Position numbers and translations under genes: made by a program
Shown: positions 53,913-64,000 of the stretch, in pieces
Layout of the letters: each line of letters opens with the position of its first letter
Position numbering within the stretch: position 1 is the first letter of the stretch
Notes under the pieces: generated by a model
Databases searched by the model: none
Seen by the model: the letters and a program-made list of their open reading frames with translations, nothing else
Told to the model about the DNA's origin: nothing
DNA from: Mixia osmundae IAM 14324
Lineage: Eukaryota > Basidiomycota > Mixiomycetes > Mixiales > Mixiaceae
Direction: 5' to 3'
Assembly: GCF_000708205.1 (NCBI RefSeq)
Contig: NW_014575552.1
Coordinates: 124,001 to 188,000, forward strand
DNA: 64,000 bases

Positions 53913-56037
53913 ATGGTCGAAGCTGGCGCTAGCTCGGCAATCTGCTCAGCACTCACGTCGTACAAGAAAGCGCCAGGCACGCTCGTCCTCAAGCGAGACC
54001 AAGGACTGCAATGGACGCCTCGACCAGACCAGTCATCGTCAGGCGACCTCATCGTACCTGCCAGCGACATCTCCAGTCAGTCTTGTATGCGCTTTTGTCC
54101 TCGACTGCGCTGATCTGCAGCGTGCAGGCATTTTCGCATCCAAGGAGGGCGCTGCAAAGGTCATCCTCAAAGTCGTCACTACCGATCCTGTCACTCACCA
54201 AGAAGCCAGTCACTCCTTCCTGTGCGTACCGCTCGCTCTTGTCAGTAGATGACTAAGCAGTAGAGAGATGAGCAGCTTCACATCGGCAGCTTCAGCAGTG
54301 TCTGAGCGCGAAATGTTCAAGCGAGAACTATCGGATGTCGTCGCTTCCGCACGAGCTGCACAAGAGGGCGCTGCTGCGGAAGCCACCAAGAAGCGCGACA
54401 AGGGCAAAGGGAAAGCAGCCGATCCCATACAAGATCCGGCCGTGCGAGCGCGCTTGTTACGACGCGATGCTGAGCTTGGCCAGCTCTTCAAGGATCTCGT
54501 CATGACCGATATCATACCCGAGTCTGAGTTCTGGGAAGGCAGAGAGCATCTCTTGTTGGCAGAAGCGTTGGCGGATAATCAGACGAGGGGTAGATCGGGT
54601 CAGATGGTCGACCCGAGACCAGAAACGAGCTCGAGCGGCGAGCTGACCATGAAGATCACACCTCAGCTCATTCACGATATTTTTGAGCAGCTTCCTATCG
54701 TACAACGTGCGTACAACGATAATGTGCCCAAGCCGGTAAGTCTTCTGCCGCACTCTGATCCCCCAACTGATCAGCGTGCAGCTCTCGGAAGAGCAGTTTT
54801 GGCTGCGCTACTTCCAGTCGAAGCTGCACGAACGCAATCGTGCTTCGGCACGTAATTCTGACAGCCTCATGAAGGACGATCCCATCTTCGACAAGTATCT
54901 TGACTTGCCAGACGATGGCAAGCAGCTGGTCATTTCACAATCGACGCATGGCTGACATTTCCGGCTGCGTGCAGACCTCGAGCCACAAAATCCTATCGAT
55001 GAGCCTATCTACCCTCTCCTGAATCTCGAAGCTACGAGCAACGATCACGAAGAGGTCAATCTTCATCGCTACTCACTCCCGGCGACTAACGCTAGCTTTG
55101 CAGACCGGCAACACACGCGACTATACCATGCAAGCAGGCAAACAGAAGGGCTCGTTGCCGCTCATGCGAAGGTTCAACGAGCATTCTCAGCGCATGCTCG
55201 ATATCGCTTTGTGCGTCCTTTCGGCCACCTGCTGACAGAGCTGACTGTGTATCTCAGAGGCGAATCTGATCGCCGGGCTGGCGTGATCGATGGCGGAAAC
55301 GCAGGCGTATGTCTCAGTCCCTACTGTGCACAACAGCTGTTGAACGATCGTACAGGCTCGCAATTACTATTCCGACATTGTGCTGGACGACCTCCAAGAC
55401 ACCCGCGAAGACGACAGGATTACGCTCAATATGGAGCAACAGGCCAAGCATTTCGATACGCTCGGTACACAGTCAGGCAAGAGGAAACTGACAGAAGATC
55501 AAGTCGAGGATGTCTTTGAAGAGACTCGTCAGCACTATCGAAATTGGGATCCTGATCTCAGCCAGGCGAGTCACCTTGTCAGCCGCGCGACGAACACTGC
55601 TGACGTGTTGCGTCTAGTTCAAGCCTGACAAGTCAGTCATTAACGAGACGGCCGAGTCTCTCATGCGCAACATCCGAACGCGCTTCCAGGCAAAGGAGAC
55701 GAAGCACAGCTCAGCCTTCCCGGAAGGTCTCCTGCGCGAGATGGTCTCTTGCCAAGCAGCAGCCAATGAGTTCCTTCGGCTCTACTGGTCTGCTTGCCTG
55801 CCTGCCCGTCCGGATGACATCAGTCCGGCGGCTTCGGCTACGCCAGCACAGAAGGCGCAAAAGGCCCAGCGCATGATCACATACCTTGGTAAGACGAGTG
55901 ATCGGATACAAGTTGTCCTGCAGAGCGCGCGCGATCAGCGCGTCGATGTGGAGCTCGTCAAGCTTGCGCTCCAACCGTTGGAAGGGGCAACCTCTCGAGC
56001 TATGCTGCATCACCATCGCAACCAGCAGCGGAATTAG
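53913..56037 (+). CDS. TFB1: TFIIH core subunit p62/Tfb1
   Basis: Exons 53913-54075, 54128-54221, 54276-54735, 54782-54917, 54975-55054, 55104-55210, 55258-55306, 55356-55577 and 55618-56037 give 576 residues. An N-terminal PH/PTB domain (TSYKKAPGTLVLKRDQGLQW, HSFLFTSAASAVSEREMFK) binds activators and XPC in this family. Two BSD domains follow (IPESEFWEGREHLLL; LSEEQFWLRYFQSKLHERNR). The C-terminus is helical (ETAESLMRNIRTRFQ). TFIIH acts in transcription initiation and nucleotide-excision repair. Intron 54918-54974 is GC-AG, and introns at 54076, 55055 and 55578 have GTC donors; 55578-55617 is only 40 nt. Confidence 0.93.
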
Positions 56038-56093
56038 TACATAGCCCACCGCAACCCCATCTCGTTCGATTACGCAAAGAGTCAAAAGAAGTC

Positions 56094-56819
56094 ATGATCA
56101 GCTCAATCGTTGCTCTCGTAGTCTGCTATGGCGCTCTGGCCCTTGCCGCCGTCACACCTGTACTCACGCCTGGCAAAGTCTTCACCGAGAGAGGTGTTGC
56201 CGCCCAGAAATGGCAGGTCAATTTTATTGGCGTTGCTGTCATCCCGTACAACAACGTAGACACCAATCAGTGCAACCTAGGCGGTGGCAGTGGATCGGTG
56301 GCAAGCTACCAGATCACTGTCTACGCGGATAATTCGATTCAGCCAACCATTGTTAGTCCGAATTTGTCCTGCTTGGCCCCCTTTCTCACGCACGATGGCA
56401 GGTTCGCGCTCAGCCCACGACTACTTACGTCAACCAGCACGGCTTCAGTGCAGGTTTCTGGAAATTCGAGATCAGCTCAGCCGGCACGTTGACCACAAAT
56501 TGGCAATGCTGTAGCTGTGTGCTTGTTGGTGATGTTCGTTGCGATCTTACCCTGTCTGTGTTATGGCTCATATCCGCACAGTTCTTCATTCCCCCGCCAG
56601 GATCGATCGCACAGCCGATCAAGCCCAACACCATCGTAGGCGAGCAGGTACGTATCCATCCCTCGCTCCCGCTTGCAAGCTGATGTCGTCCCATAGATTT
56701 GCTCGCCTAACGTCGGCGCAAATAATGTCGATTGCAAGTCTCTCGGAGTCACGAAACCGTTCAGTCAAGTCACGGTCAAGTCAGGCTCGCAGTCGTCCAT
56801 CAGCCCTATTGATGGCTGA
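56094..56819 (+). CDS. Unknown secreted cysteine-containing protein
   Basis: Exons 56094-56351, 56402-56518, 56582-56647 and 56697-56819 give 187 residues. A signal peptide is evident (MISSIVALVVCYGALALAAV). The mature part is beta-rich and Asn/Ser/Thr-rich (VASYQITVYADNSIQPTI, TTYVNQHGFSAGFWKFEISS), with cysteines in NQCNLGG, WQCCSC, QICSPN and VDCKSLG. No family was recognised. It starts 57 bp after the TFB1 stop and lies 100 bp before a secreted GMC oxidoreductase on the same strand, so it may share regulation with the latter. All junctions are in frame and the acceptors are good. Confidence 0.6.
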
Positions 56820-56921
56820 GCGACCGTGACGCCACGTCGCAATCTGTCCGCGTTGCCATGCAGACCCTGCTTTGCTTTTGAACATCGCGATTCGATCTGA
56901 GCTCATCGCAAGGTCGTGACG

Positions 56922-58649
56922 ATGCGGCTGATATCCTCACTCTCGCAGGTCGTACTCGTATTCGAGCTTACCATCACTGTCGCTGGCCGGCATCATTTTC
57001 GAGATGGTCAGCCGTCACCATGACCTACATCGATACCGATGACAATTTGACCTGCAGACAGACATGCCAAAATGCGCTTTGCGCGTGATGGCGATGCCTC
57101 CGGAACATCACAGAGCTACGATACAATCGTCATAGGCGCAGGCGTCGGTGGCATCGTGACCGCCACCAAACTTGTCGAGGCGGGCGAGAAAGTCTTGTTG
57201 CTCGAGCGCGGCGGCCCATCTACGTTTGCCACAGGCGGAAGAGACCAGCCATCATGGCTTGCGGGCTCAGATATGACCATCTTCGACTTGATTGGCTTCA
57301 AGTACGCCCTCAGAAGAACGCAAGGCCTTTGGGACACTCAAGTCAACGCGACGGTCCCATCCATCCTCGGCGGCGGGGGTGCTGTCAATGCTCAGCAGCA
57401 TTGGTGGCCACTTCAATCGTATTGGGACAAATTCACAGGCTGGTCAGCAAGCGAGATGGCCGGACATGTTGCTGCCGCATCTAAGCGTATTCCCACAACG
57501 ATCCACAACAGCCCCGATGGCAAATTCTGGGGCACAGTAGGCATCCACGAAGCCGGGCAGGCTCTGGCCCGTACACTCGGTTGGCGCGAGCTCGACTTCA
57601 GCGCAAACACGCAAGACAAAGACGGCGTATTTGGTCGCAATTGCTTTTCTGTTCGCGAAGGCGAGCGCGGCGGCGTACTTACAGGCTACTTGCCCGATGC
57701 GCTCAAATCGCCAAATTTCAAGATGATGCTCGATACAGAAGTTGTCGAGGTCATTCGCCAAGGCCTGAACGTGACCGGCGTGCGCACCAAGACAGAGACG
57801 TTCGTTGCAAACAAAGTCGTTCTGTCCGCAGGCGTTTTCAATACTGTCCGGCACCTCTTTCTACTCGGTATAGGGCCGGATGCGCAAGTGGCTGCGAGCG
57901 GTAGCAAAGTGCATAAAGCGGACTGGATAAATCTGCCCGTCGGCGAAGGCGTGCATGACAACGCGGCGCCCATCTCGTTCAGATTTAATCACACGGGTGT
58001 GATCAGCTTTGACTATTCGGATCCGCTGAACGTCCTGAGCAAGACCAGCCCAGCTGCTCAGCGCGCTCTCAAGCATACCGGCGAGCTTACCTGGCACGGC
58101 ACGCCGTCCGTTGGATTTTGGAGTGTGAAAGCCAGCGATGGTGGTCCGCCGATCTACTTGCAGACGGCTCTGCTTGCGGATCAAGCAGGCCATCCCGGTT
58201 CTTTCGGTCTCACGTGCTGGCTCGCTCAGGGCTTGCGTAGCAGAGGTGTCATCGGTATTGAGCCCAGTGGCTACATGAAGCTCATCAAGTCACCCTGGAC
58301 CTCAGACGAAAAGGGAGTCGACCTGCAGGCTGCTGTCGATGGATGTCTCGAGCTCCTTAACGCGGCAAAGAAGACAGAAGGCTTTGTACCCGATGCTGCA
58401 AGTGCAGCCATTACAGACGCTGCAAGTATGCGAGCTGCCATTCTGGCTGGTACAGACAAGGGCAACACCCACTGGGGCGGCGGCGCCAACCTAGGCTCGG
58501 TCGTCGATAATTCTTGCCGCGTCAAAGGCATGTCTAATCTTTATGTCAGCGACGCTTCCGTGCGCAACGAGGTCAACATCGGCAACTCGCAAGCGCCCGT
58601 CATCGTCGTCGCAGAGAAATGCGCCTCTGAGATCATCAAAGCTCAGTGA
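56922..58649 (+). CDS. Secreted GMC oxidoreductase (cellobiose-dehydrogenase-flavodomain-like)
   Basis: Exons 56922-57006 and 57058-58649 give 558 residues. Exon 1 supplies a likely signal peptide (MRLISSLSQVVLVFELTITV); without it the protein would start at 57072 with no targeting signal. The FAD-binding beta-alpha-beta (DTIVIGAGVGGIVTATKLVE, LLLERGGPST) and LGGGGAVNAQQHWWP are of the cellobiose dehydrogenase/GMC type. The C-terminal active-site region is NTHWGGGANLGSVVDNS, with a second catalytic residue expected in IGNSQAPVIVVAEK. No heme domain or cellulose-binding module is attached. The likely reaction is extracellular oxidation of a sugar or alcohol; the substrate is unknown. Confidence 0.85.
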
Positions 58650-59288
58650 GGTGCTTCTGTGTCTGTGCAATGCATGTACAGACGGCGGTTCGCCATCGAA
58701 GTTTCGCGAAAGGCCTTTACAGGCCTTGACTCGAGTGATTGGAGGGCCTGTCGATTGCAGATTGCTGCTCAGTGGGTACTGAGCCATTAAAGAGTCCCGC
58801 GAGGATTCGATGATGCTTCGAAAGATCAATGAAGCCAAAAATGTTGGCGAACAAAATCAGACATCAAGAAGAAGGGTCAATGGCTGTATCGCATTGAGCA
58901 AGGGCTCGAGGTCCGCAAAACTAAGAGACTGCGGTAAACTGATTCTAGTAGCTCATCCTTGTATCATCTTCCCGATGATTGAACAGCTCCCCCGGCGCTG
59001 AACTCGTGGCAATTGGTGTAGGTTGATCTGTCCACGTTGACGTATTGACATCGCGTCCGCGTTTGCCTCGAGCGGCATTGATATATCGCAAGCTCGCAGT
59101 GCTTGAGCTCAATGTCCGGTCTACCTCGACCCAGCTCTGCCCTGGCCACCAGACCTGGCACCAGCACGAAGCGGTCCTCTCAGGCAGCCGGACTGGGCAA
59201 GCTAGCTGCATGCTGACTTGGCAGGAGCTGACATGAGCGAATAGAGTCTAGCAATGGTCCGGCAGGCTCTTCGCTCTACAAGCGTACC
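58650..59288. other. Intergenic region between the GMC oxidoreductase and MAD1
   Basis: About 640 bp with no convincing gene on either strand; only short open frames without recognisable features. Confidence 0.45.
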
Positions 59289-61495
59289 ATGGCAATGCCA
59301 ACAAGCTCGCATAGTGCCGTGCAAGCATCCGATGGCGTACAAGGATCGACGCAACGTCGGCTCCAGAGCCTGACAAGCGGCACGGCGAGCAATCCATCTC
59401 GGTTCCTCACTGGCACGAGCACTGTTGCCACTCGACCGGCCCAACCTGACCGTCTGGCCGCACAATTAGCGCAAGACAAGGCCGAACGAATCACAGCAGC
59501 CCAGCTAGCTTCACTTCAGCGGACAATCAGCCAGGCCGAGGCGCAGATCCGCTCTCTCGAGGCAGATGTCAAGCAAAAAGACCACAAGATTGTCAGCTTA
59601 GACAGCGCTCTGACTGTACTGAGGGAGAAAGAGAGTGAACGAGAGGAGGCAGAAGTCGAAGAGTCTAACGCTCTCGCAAGCCTGCAAGAATCGGCTGAGC
59701 AATTGGCTCGCGAGCGCAATGAATGGCGAGCTCAATATGACGCCGCCATTGCTGAACTATCCGGGATGGAAGCCAGGTTGAAGCAAGCAATGCATGATGC
59801 TAGCCAGAATGCGCTCCAGATAGCACATGCGCAAAAGCAGACCAGCAACGCGCTCGCTCAAGTCAGCGCACTCAAGCAGGAGACGTTGAGGCTACAAACC
59901 GAACTTCATGCCGCCTCGCAAGAGCGCGACTCACTGCAGTCATCTGTAGGGAAGCGAGAAACCCAGCAATCGGACGCAGAGCAGCAGCAGCGAGTACAAG
60001 ATCTGCTGCAGAAGGAAATAAAGTCTCAGCTCGACCGCAACCTCTCGCTCGAGAATGATAATGTCAAGCTTCAGAAGCAACTCGCAGCACTCTGCGAGTC
60101 GCAGGAAAACACGCAAATTCTCAGAGAAGAGATCAGGTCGCTCGAATCGCAGCTCAAGGCCACCGACGCGCTTCGACAGCAGCTCACAGCGCGAGAGCAA
60201 GATTGTCTGGAATTGCAGCGAGAGCGCGCAGAATGGGCCGCTTATCTCGATGAGGATGATACAAACGCGCTCAAAACGCCTCGCTCAGTCACAAAGGCGC
60301 TCGCATCTAGTCGCATCGAGCACGCCCATGCCATCGACACACTAGGCAACGTACAAGCGGAGCTGGCTGTCAAAACGGCACTCATCGCGGAGCTCGAAGA
60401 TCTTGTCGGAGAGCTAGAATGCGAACAAGTCGTTTCTTCTGACCGATATGCTCAGGCAGAGCAGCACGTACGGCACCTCGAAACCTCGCGTGTGACAGAC
60501 AGTCGAGAGATCCAACTCCTGCGTGAGCAGTTGCAGACCTACTCGTCTGAACAAGCCAATTTCGATGCCGAGAACAAGTACGATGCGCAGAAGGACAAAT
60601 GCATCAGCGAGCTGGAGAGTATCATCGACGAGCAGAAAGCGCGAATCAGACAGCTCGAGAAGGAGCAGCAATTGAAACAGCAGGCCCACATGGTAGAGAC
60701 GCCCCGAAAGACCAGAGCTAGATTGGACGAGCTCCTGAGCGAGCAGATCAAGAAGAATGCACAGCTCAGCACGGGTAAGCTCGCGTCACGTGCGCTTCCT
60801 TGTCTGCTGACCCTCATCGCACAGAGGCCGCTCGCTTGTACTCGGACAACATGCTGATTACGAAAGAGATCGACTCCTTGCAAGCCAGATTCGATGCACT
60901 TGCTGCACAGGCGTCTGACAAGCGAATTGTGCCTGCGAGCGACAACGCTACTGCTGCGCTAGAGCTGCTTCAAAGACAAAAGGACAAGCTTCTCGGCCAG
61001 TTGATCGAATACGAAAAGGAGCGTCAGGCAGAAACGATCGTCACCGAGGATGGCACCGTGATCAACCGTCTCGTGCCTCGCGAAGAGATCGAGCAGCTTC
61101 AGGAGCGCTTCACAAACTTGCAGAGCGAAGTGGAGCAAAAAGACAAGGCCAAACAGAGGCTGAGTGAGGCATACGCGCAGAGAGCGATGGAGCTGCGCGA
61201 GGCGATTTACGCAATCCTCGGCTGGAGCGTCAAGCCGCTGGGTGAGCAGCAGTATCGTCTCACATCTGCATATGCGCCCCAAGACCACGCTCTCGTCTAC
61301 GGAAAGTCCGAGAACGCCGGCTATAGTCTGACGCAAGGCGGTGATACACTGCAAGGATCGCCGGAGCTAGCCAGCACGATGCAGTTCTGGCTCGAGCAAA
61401 AGCAAAACCTGCCAGGCTTCATGGCGAGTCTTGCTCTGACGCTGTATGATGCCAGCACGAACGCCAGTAGAGCTCAGAACATTGTTGTCTCATGA
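59289..61495 (+). CDS. MAD1: Spindle assembly checkpoint protein Mad1
   Basis: Exons 59289-60774 and 60825-61495 give 718 residues, the family length. Residues 50-600 are continuous coiled coil. The C-terminal globular domain is diagnostic: RLSEAYAQRAMELREAIYAI leads into LGWSVKPLGEQQYRLTSAYA, and the end has STMQFWLEQKQNLPGFMASL. The region before the intron and just after it (LYSDNMLITKEIDSLQARFD) corresponds to the Mad2-interaction and following Bub1-binding coiled coil. Mad1 sits at unattached kinetochores and templates Mad2 conversion. It converges on the ornithine carrier (80 bp). Confidence 0.9.
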
Positions 61496-61575
61496 AGGAG
61501 AGAGCTGCTGGCGTGAATGCAAGTCGTACTTAGCAACAACAAGGATGCGATCTAGATGAGGTCTATGCTGGTCTA

Positions 61576-62750
61576 CTAGCCGAACAGCTTCTCGAGCTCG
61601 CCGTAGAGTACAAAGATGATGGCTGAGCTCGGAGCTGCTCGTGCGATCGTGATGCCGGCGCCAGAGTAAAGTCCTTTGATGCCACGTGAGGCGTAGATGT
61701 TTCGTCCGGTCTGAAGGAAGCCGGTGGGTTTGCTGTGCGTACCACCTCCCATCTCGTCATGAGTCTGCATGGCGCTCTTGATACTGTCGGCGGGAAAGAG
61801 GATGGCGTTGTAGCTCATCCCTGCAGATGCGCCGGCGAGCATCAACTGCCAAGGCTTGAGGTCTCGTCGCGTGAAGGTTGGTTCTGCACCGGTGACCGCC
61901 TGCTGGCGCCGACGTGCTCTGATGAAGTAGGAGGAGACGACCTCGAATGCGAGGAACCAAGCTGCCGAGCCGCCTGTCTCGCGAAACAGGGTACCTGTTT
62001 GTCCGAGCCAGAGGCCCCGGAAGCCTTTCTGCGCAATCTGCTGACGGGCCAAGACCAGAGCGCCAGGAAGCTCGGCAGCACGAGCTCGAAAAGACATTGT
62101 CTCTGCCTTTGCTTGTGCCGTGCTCGTCGAGAATGCAGCAGCCGGCGCAACTTTGGGCTTGAGCGCGTTGGTGGCGAGACGCGATTGAGCGGACGCTGGA
62201 GCGGAAGCTGGCATGTTGGACTCAAGCGTGAGCATTTGGACTTGCATGCGGCACTTGATGAGCTCAATGGGCGTGAGAAGGAAGCTAGCTGCTGCGCCTG
62301 CACATCCTGCGGCTACGAGGATCTGACCGATGGGAGGATGACCGGCTGCGGCTGCTGCTTCGTCACAGGGATAGACCGACCGGAGTAGCTGTCTGGTCTG
62401 ATTGTAGACGAGGAACAGTGCTGCATTCTCTGCCATTGCACCGATCAAAGGCATCGACAAGCCCTTGCGTCATGATCGTCATTAGCCTGAGCGCAGTGTC
62501 TGAACGTGTCATAACTGACCCTGTAGAGTCCTTTCGCTCCCTCACGCATGAACGTCTGCGTGAAGCAGTCGACTGGCCCAGTGAAGCGCTGTGGCCGGTC
62601 CAAAGGCTGGGACTGCAGTCTGACTTTGACGAGATCGAAAGGATGCTCGAATAACTTGGACGCCATGCCGGCAGCCGAGCCATAGGCTATATCCCGCCAG
62701 GCAGGTCGACTGGCGGCAGCTGTAGCCTCATCGCTGCTGGCCGCTGTCAT
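61576..62750 (-). CDS. ORT1: Mitochondrial ornithine carrier (Ort1/Arg11 type)
   Basis: Exons (minus) 62750-62520 and 62463-61576 give 372 residues with three mitochondrial-carrier repeats. Their signatures are [29 protein letters not shown] and [12 protein letters not shown] (PxDxxKxxxQ-like, with E in repeat 2 and A in repeat 3). The first repeat sequence and [20 protein letters not shown] are typical of fungal ornithine transporters. These export ornithine from the matrix for arginine synthesis. A low-complexity Ala/Ser insert (about residues 165-215) in repeat 2 makes the protein longer than the usual 300. Intron donor GTCAGT. Confidence 0.85.
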
Positions 62751-63368
62751 GCCTGAGCTGATGCCGTCATCGACTGTGAAAAAAAGCGCGCTGCTGTACG
62801 TTTCTCAGTCTTGCTGGGAGGCTCAAAGCAGACTCACGCTGGCGCCAAATCGTCCACGTCAGCAGAGCACTTGACCCCTTGCCCTATAGCTCCACGCTCT
62901 GCTCTGTCTCGAGCTGTATCTGCCTTTCGACGCTGTACGACACTTCGTAGCAGCAGCGCATGACAGATGCACTCTTCAGCAAAGAGACAGCCCATGCTTG
63001 CGGCTTATGCACTCCTTTTTCCCCCTTCAAAGATGAAAGAACAGCAAGATATCTTTGATCGTCTCGACCTGCTCTCTGGCGTGCGCTCCAACGAGAAAGA
63101 GTCAGGACGCGGGCGTGCTCGAACCGGCCTCACTCGATGGGGATTTGCAAACAGAGACTCTGCGCACGGCAACAAGGCTTGCGTTTCGGTTCGCAAGACC
63201 TGCCACGTGTACGAGCATGCGGGCGACGACATGTTATGCCTATCGAACAGATAGCTGATCTCTTTCTCCCGCCACCGTCACGCGGCCCAACACGCTTTGA
63301 CCTCTTTCGAGATTTCCCAAGCCGTCTGCTGAGCTTCTTCGATGTTGTGGCATCCATGCAGACAGGCC
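62751..63368. other. Divergent intergenic region upstream of ORT1
   Basis: About 620 bp between two divergent starts. Open frames at 62967-63254 and 63005-63232 overlap on opposite strands and show no family features, so I regard this as promoter and spacer DNA. Confidence 0.45.
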
Positions 63369-64000
63369 ATGTTACTTACTCGCTCGCTTCTGCGAGGGAC
63401 ATGTCTACTGGTTCTTGCAGCTCTCCAGCTGGGTAGCTCCACGCCTGGCCTGTATGCCTTTGCGCTCTTCTCGACCAACATCGATGACCTCGTCCTCTCA
63501 TCTGTTGCAGCTCCCGTGAGAGCGACTCCGCCAGCCAGTGATGCTCTCGCACAGGTCCAGAATCTGCTCGGCGATGCCTCAAGGCGCGCTATGGATGCTG
63601 TCAATGGGATCGGCCAAAGCTCGGATGCCATCGATGTAGCCGGCAGTTTGTTGGCTGCTGTCAGGTCTACCATCGAAACCATAGCTGATCAAGCTCGATA
63701 TCTCCCAAGCAAAGCAGGCATCAACGCTACAGACCCGGCACAATTCGTGCGCTGGTCGACAGAGCCAACTCGAATTCACTTTGGTCTCGGCGGTGTCTGC
63801 AGCGAGTCCGGTAGCAGCCTACTCACTTGCGGCCACCATCGATCGATACGTCTACAGAGACTGCATGCGCTCTCACACATGCTAGCGATTATGCATTGGA
63901 TAGGTCCGGCTGCTCAGGCTGACGTGGGCCATCGCTGACTGTAAAGCCAGTCTTTGTGGTACTGATTGCGACAAGCTTGCCCACCGCTCTGTCTACAAAT
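63369..64000 (+). CDS. Membrane or secreted protein, 3' truncated by the window end
   Basis: The ATG at 63369 opens a hydrophobic N-terminus (MLLTRSLLRGTCLLVLAALQ) that could be a signal peptide or anchor. An extracellular-looking region of about 130 residues follows (TNIDDLVLSSVAAPVRATPP, LLAAVRSTIETIADQA), then TRIHFGLGGVCSES. The pattern of an N-terminal helix, a loop, then an F-G-x-G-x-C motif is reminiscent of Sur7/PalI-type proteins, but the later membrane helices lie outside the window. An intron probably starts near 63811 (GTAGCA), perhaps ending before SLCGTDCDKLAHRSVYK at the window edge. Function not assigned. Confidence 0.45.

Noticed and set aside
62967-63254. Overlapping open frames on both strands
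   Set aside because: They are mutually antisense, short and featureless; most likely promoter DNA of the flanking divergent genes.
1-64000. Transposons, LTR elements, rRNA/tRNA genes and CRISPR arrays
   Set aside because: I saw no transposase or reverse-transcriptase-like reading frames, long terminal or inverted repeats, rRNA-like sequence or regularly spaced repeats. A tRNA scan could not be run, so a tRNA in the intergenic gaps is not excluded.

Overview
The window is nuclear DNA from a compact fungal genome. Genes lie 30-600 bp apart, and nearly all contain very short introns (about 40-63 nt, most 46-60) with branch-point-like CTRAC/CTGAC motifs just before the acceptor. Together the genes point to a basidiomycete: a DUF6534-type membrane protein, a NoxR-type oxidase regulator, a trifunctional TrpC, HsbA, Mdm34 and Virilizer-like proteins. 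A small-genome Pucciniomycotina yeast or dimorph is my best guess, but that is inference. All gene models were spliced by hand. Each was accepted only when the exons summed to a whole number of codons and homologous protein sequence continued across the junctions. I saw no rRNA, CRISPR or intact transposable element.

Layout. 1-8.0 kb: 3' part of a Cep57/Ppc89-like centrosomal protein, then HRD1 (minus) head-to-head with HRD3/SEL1 (plus), the two core partners of the ER-associated degradation ligase. 8.0-18.0 kb: cytosolic asparaginyl-tRNA synthetase, and two tandem paralogues with a Virilizer-like N-terminus. 18.1-24.1 kb: MDM34 and RIO1 (divergent), then ILV3. 24.4-26.6 kb: a secreted HsbA-like protein and a DUF6534 membrane protein. 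26.9-36.2 kb: an unusually short SRP72, TrpC, an unknown protein, NoxR, the copper chaperone Atx1 and an Mso1-like protein.

36.8-45.8 kb is the accessory part of the window. It holds nine small predicted secreted proteins in at least two tandem families, interrupted by a dolichyldiphosphatase. Paralogues share exon lengths almost to the base. I recognise none of the families, and this is the strongest candidate for something undescribed.

46.7-64.0 kb returns to housekeeping genes: an ABCG transporter, sphingosine-1-phosphate lyase (12 exons including an 11-nt microexon), glutamate-cysteine ligase divergent from TFIIH subunit TFB1, an unknown secreted protein, a secreted GMC oxidoreductase, MAD1, a mitochondrial ornithine carrier and the start of a membrane or secreted protein cut by the window end.

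Splicing stands out across the window. Of about 96 introns modelled, about 30 have C at donor position +3 (GTCAGY is the commonest form) and five are GC-AG. Four introns are multiples of three without an in-frame stop, so retaining them would only lengthen the protein.
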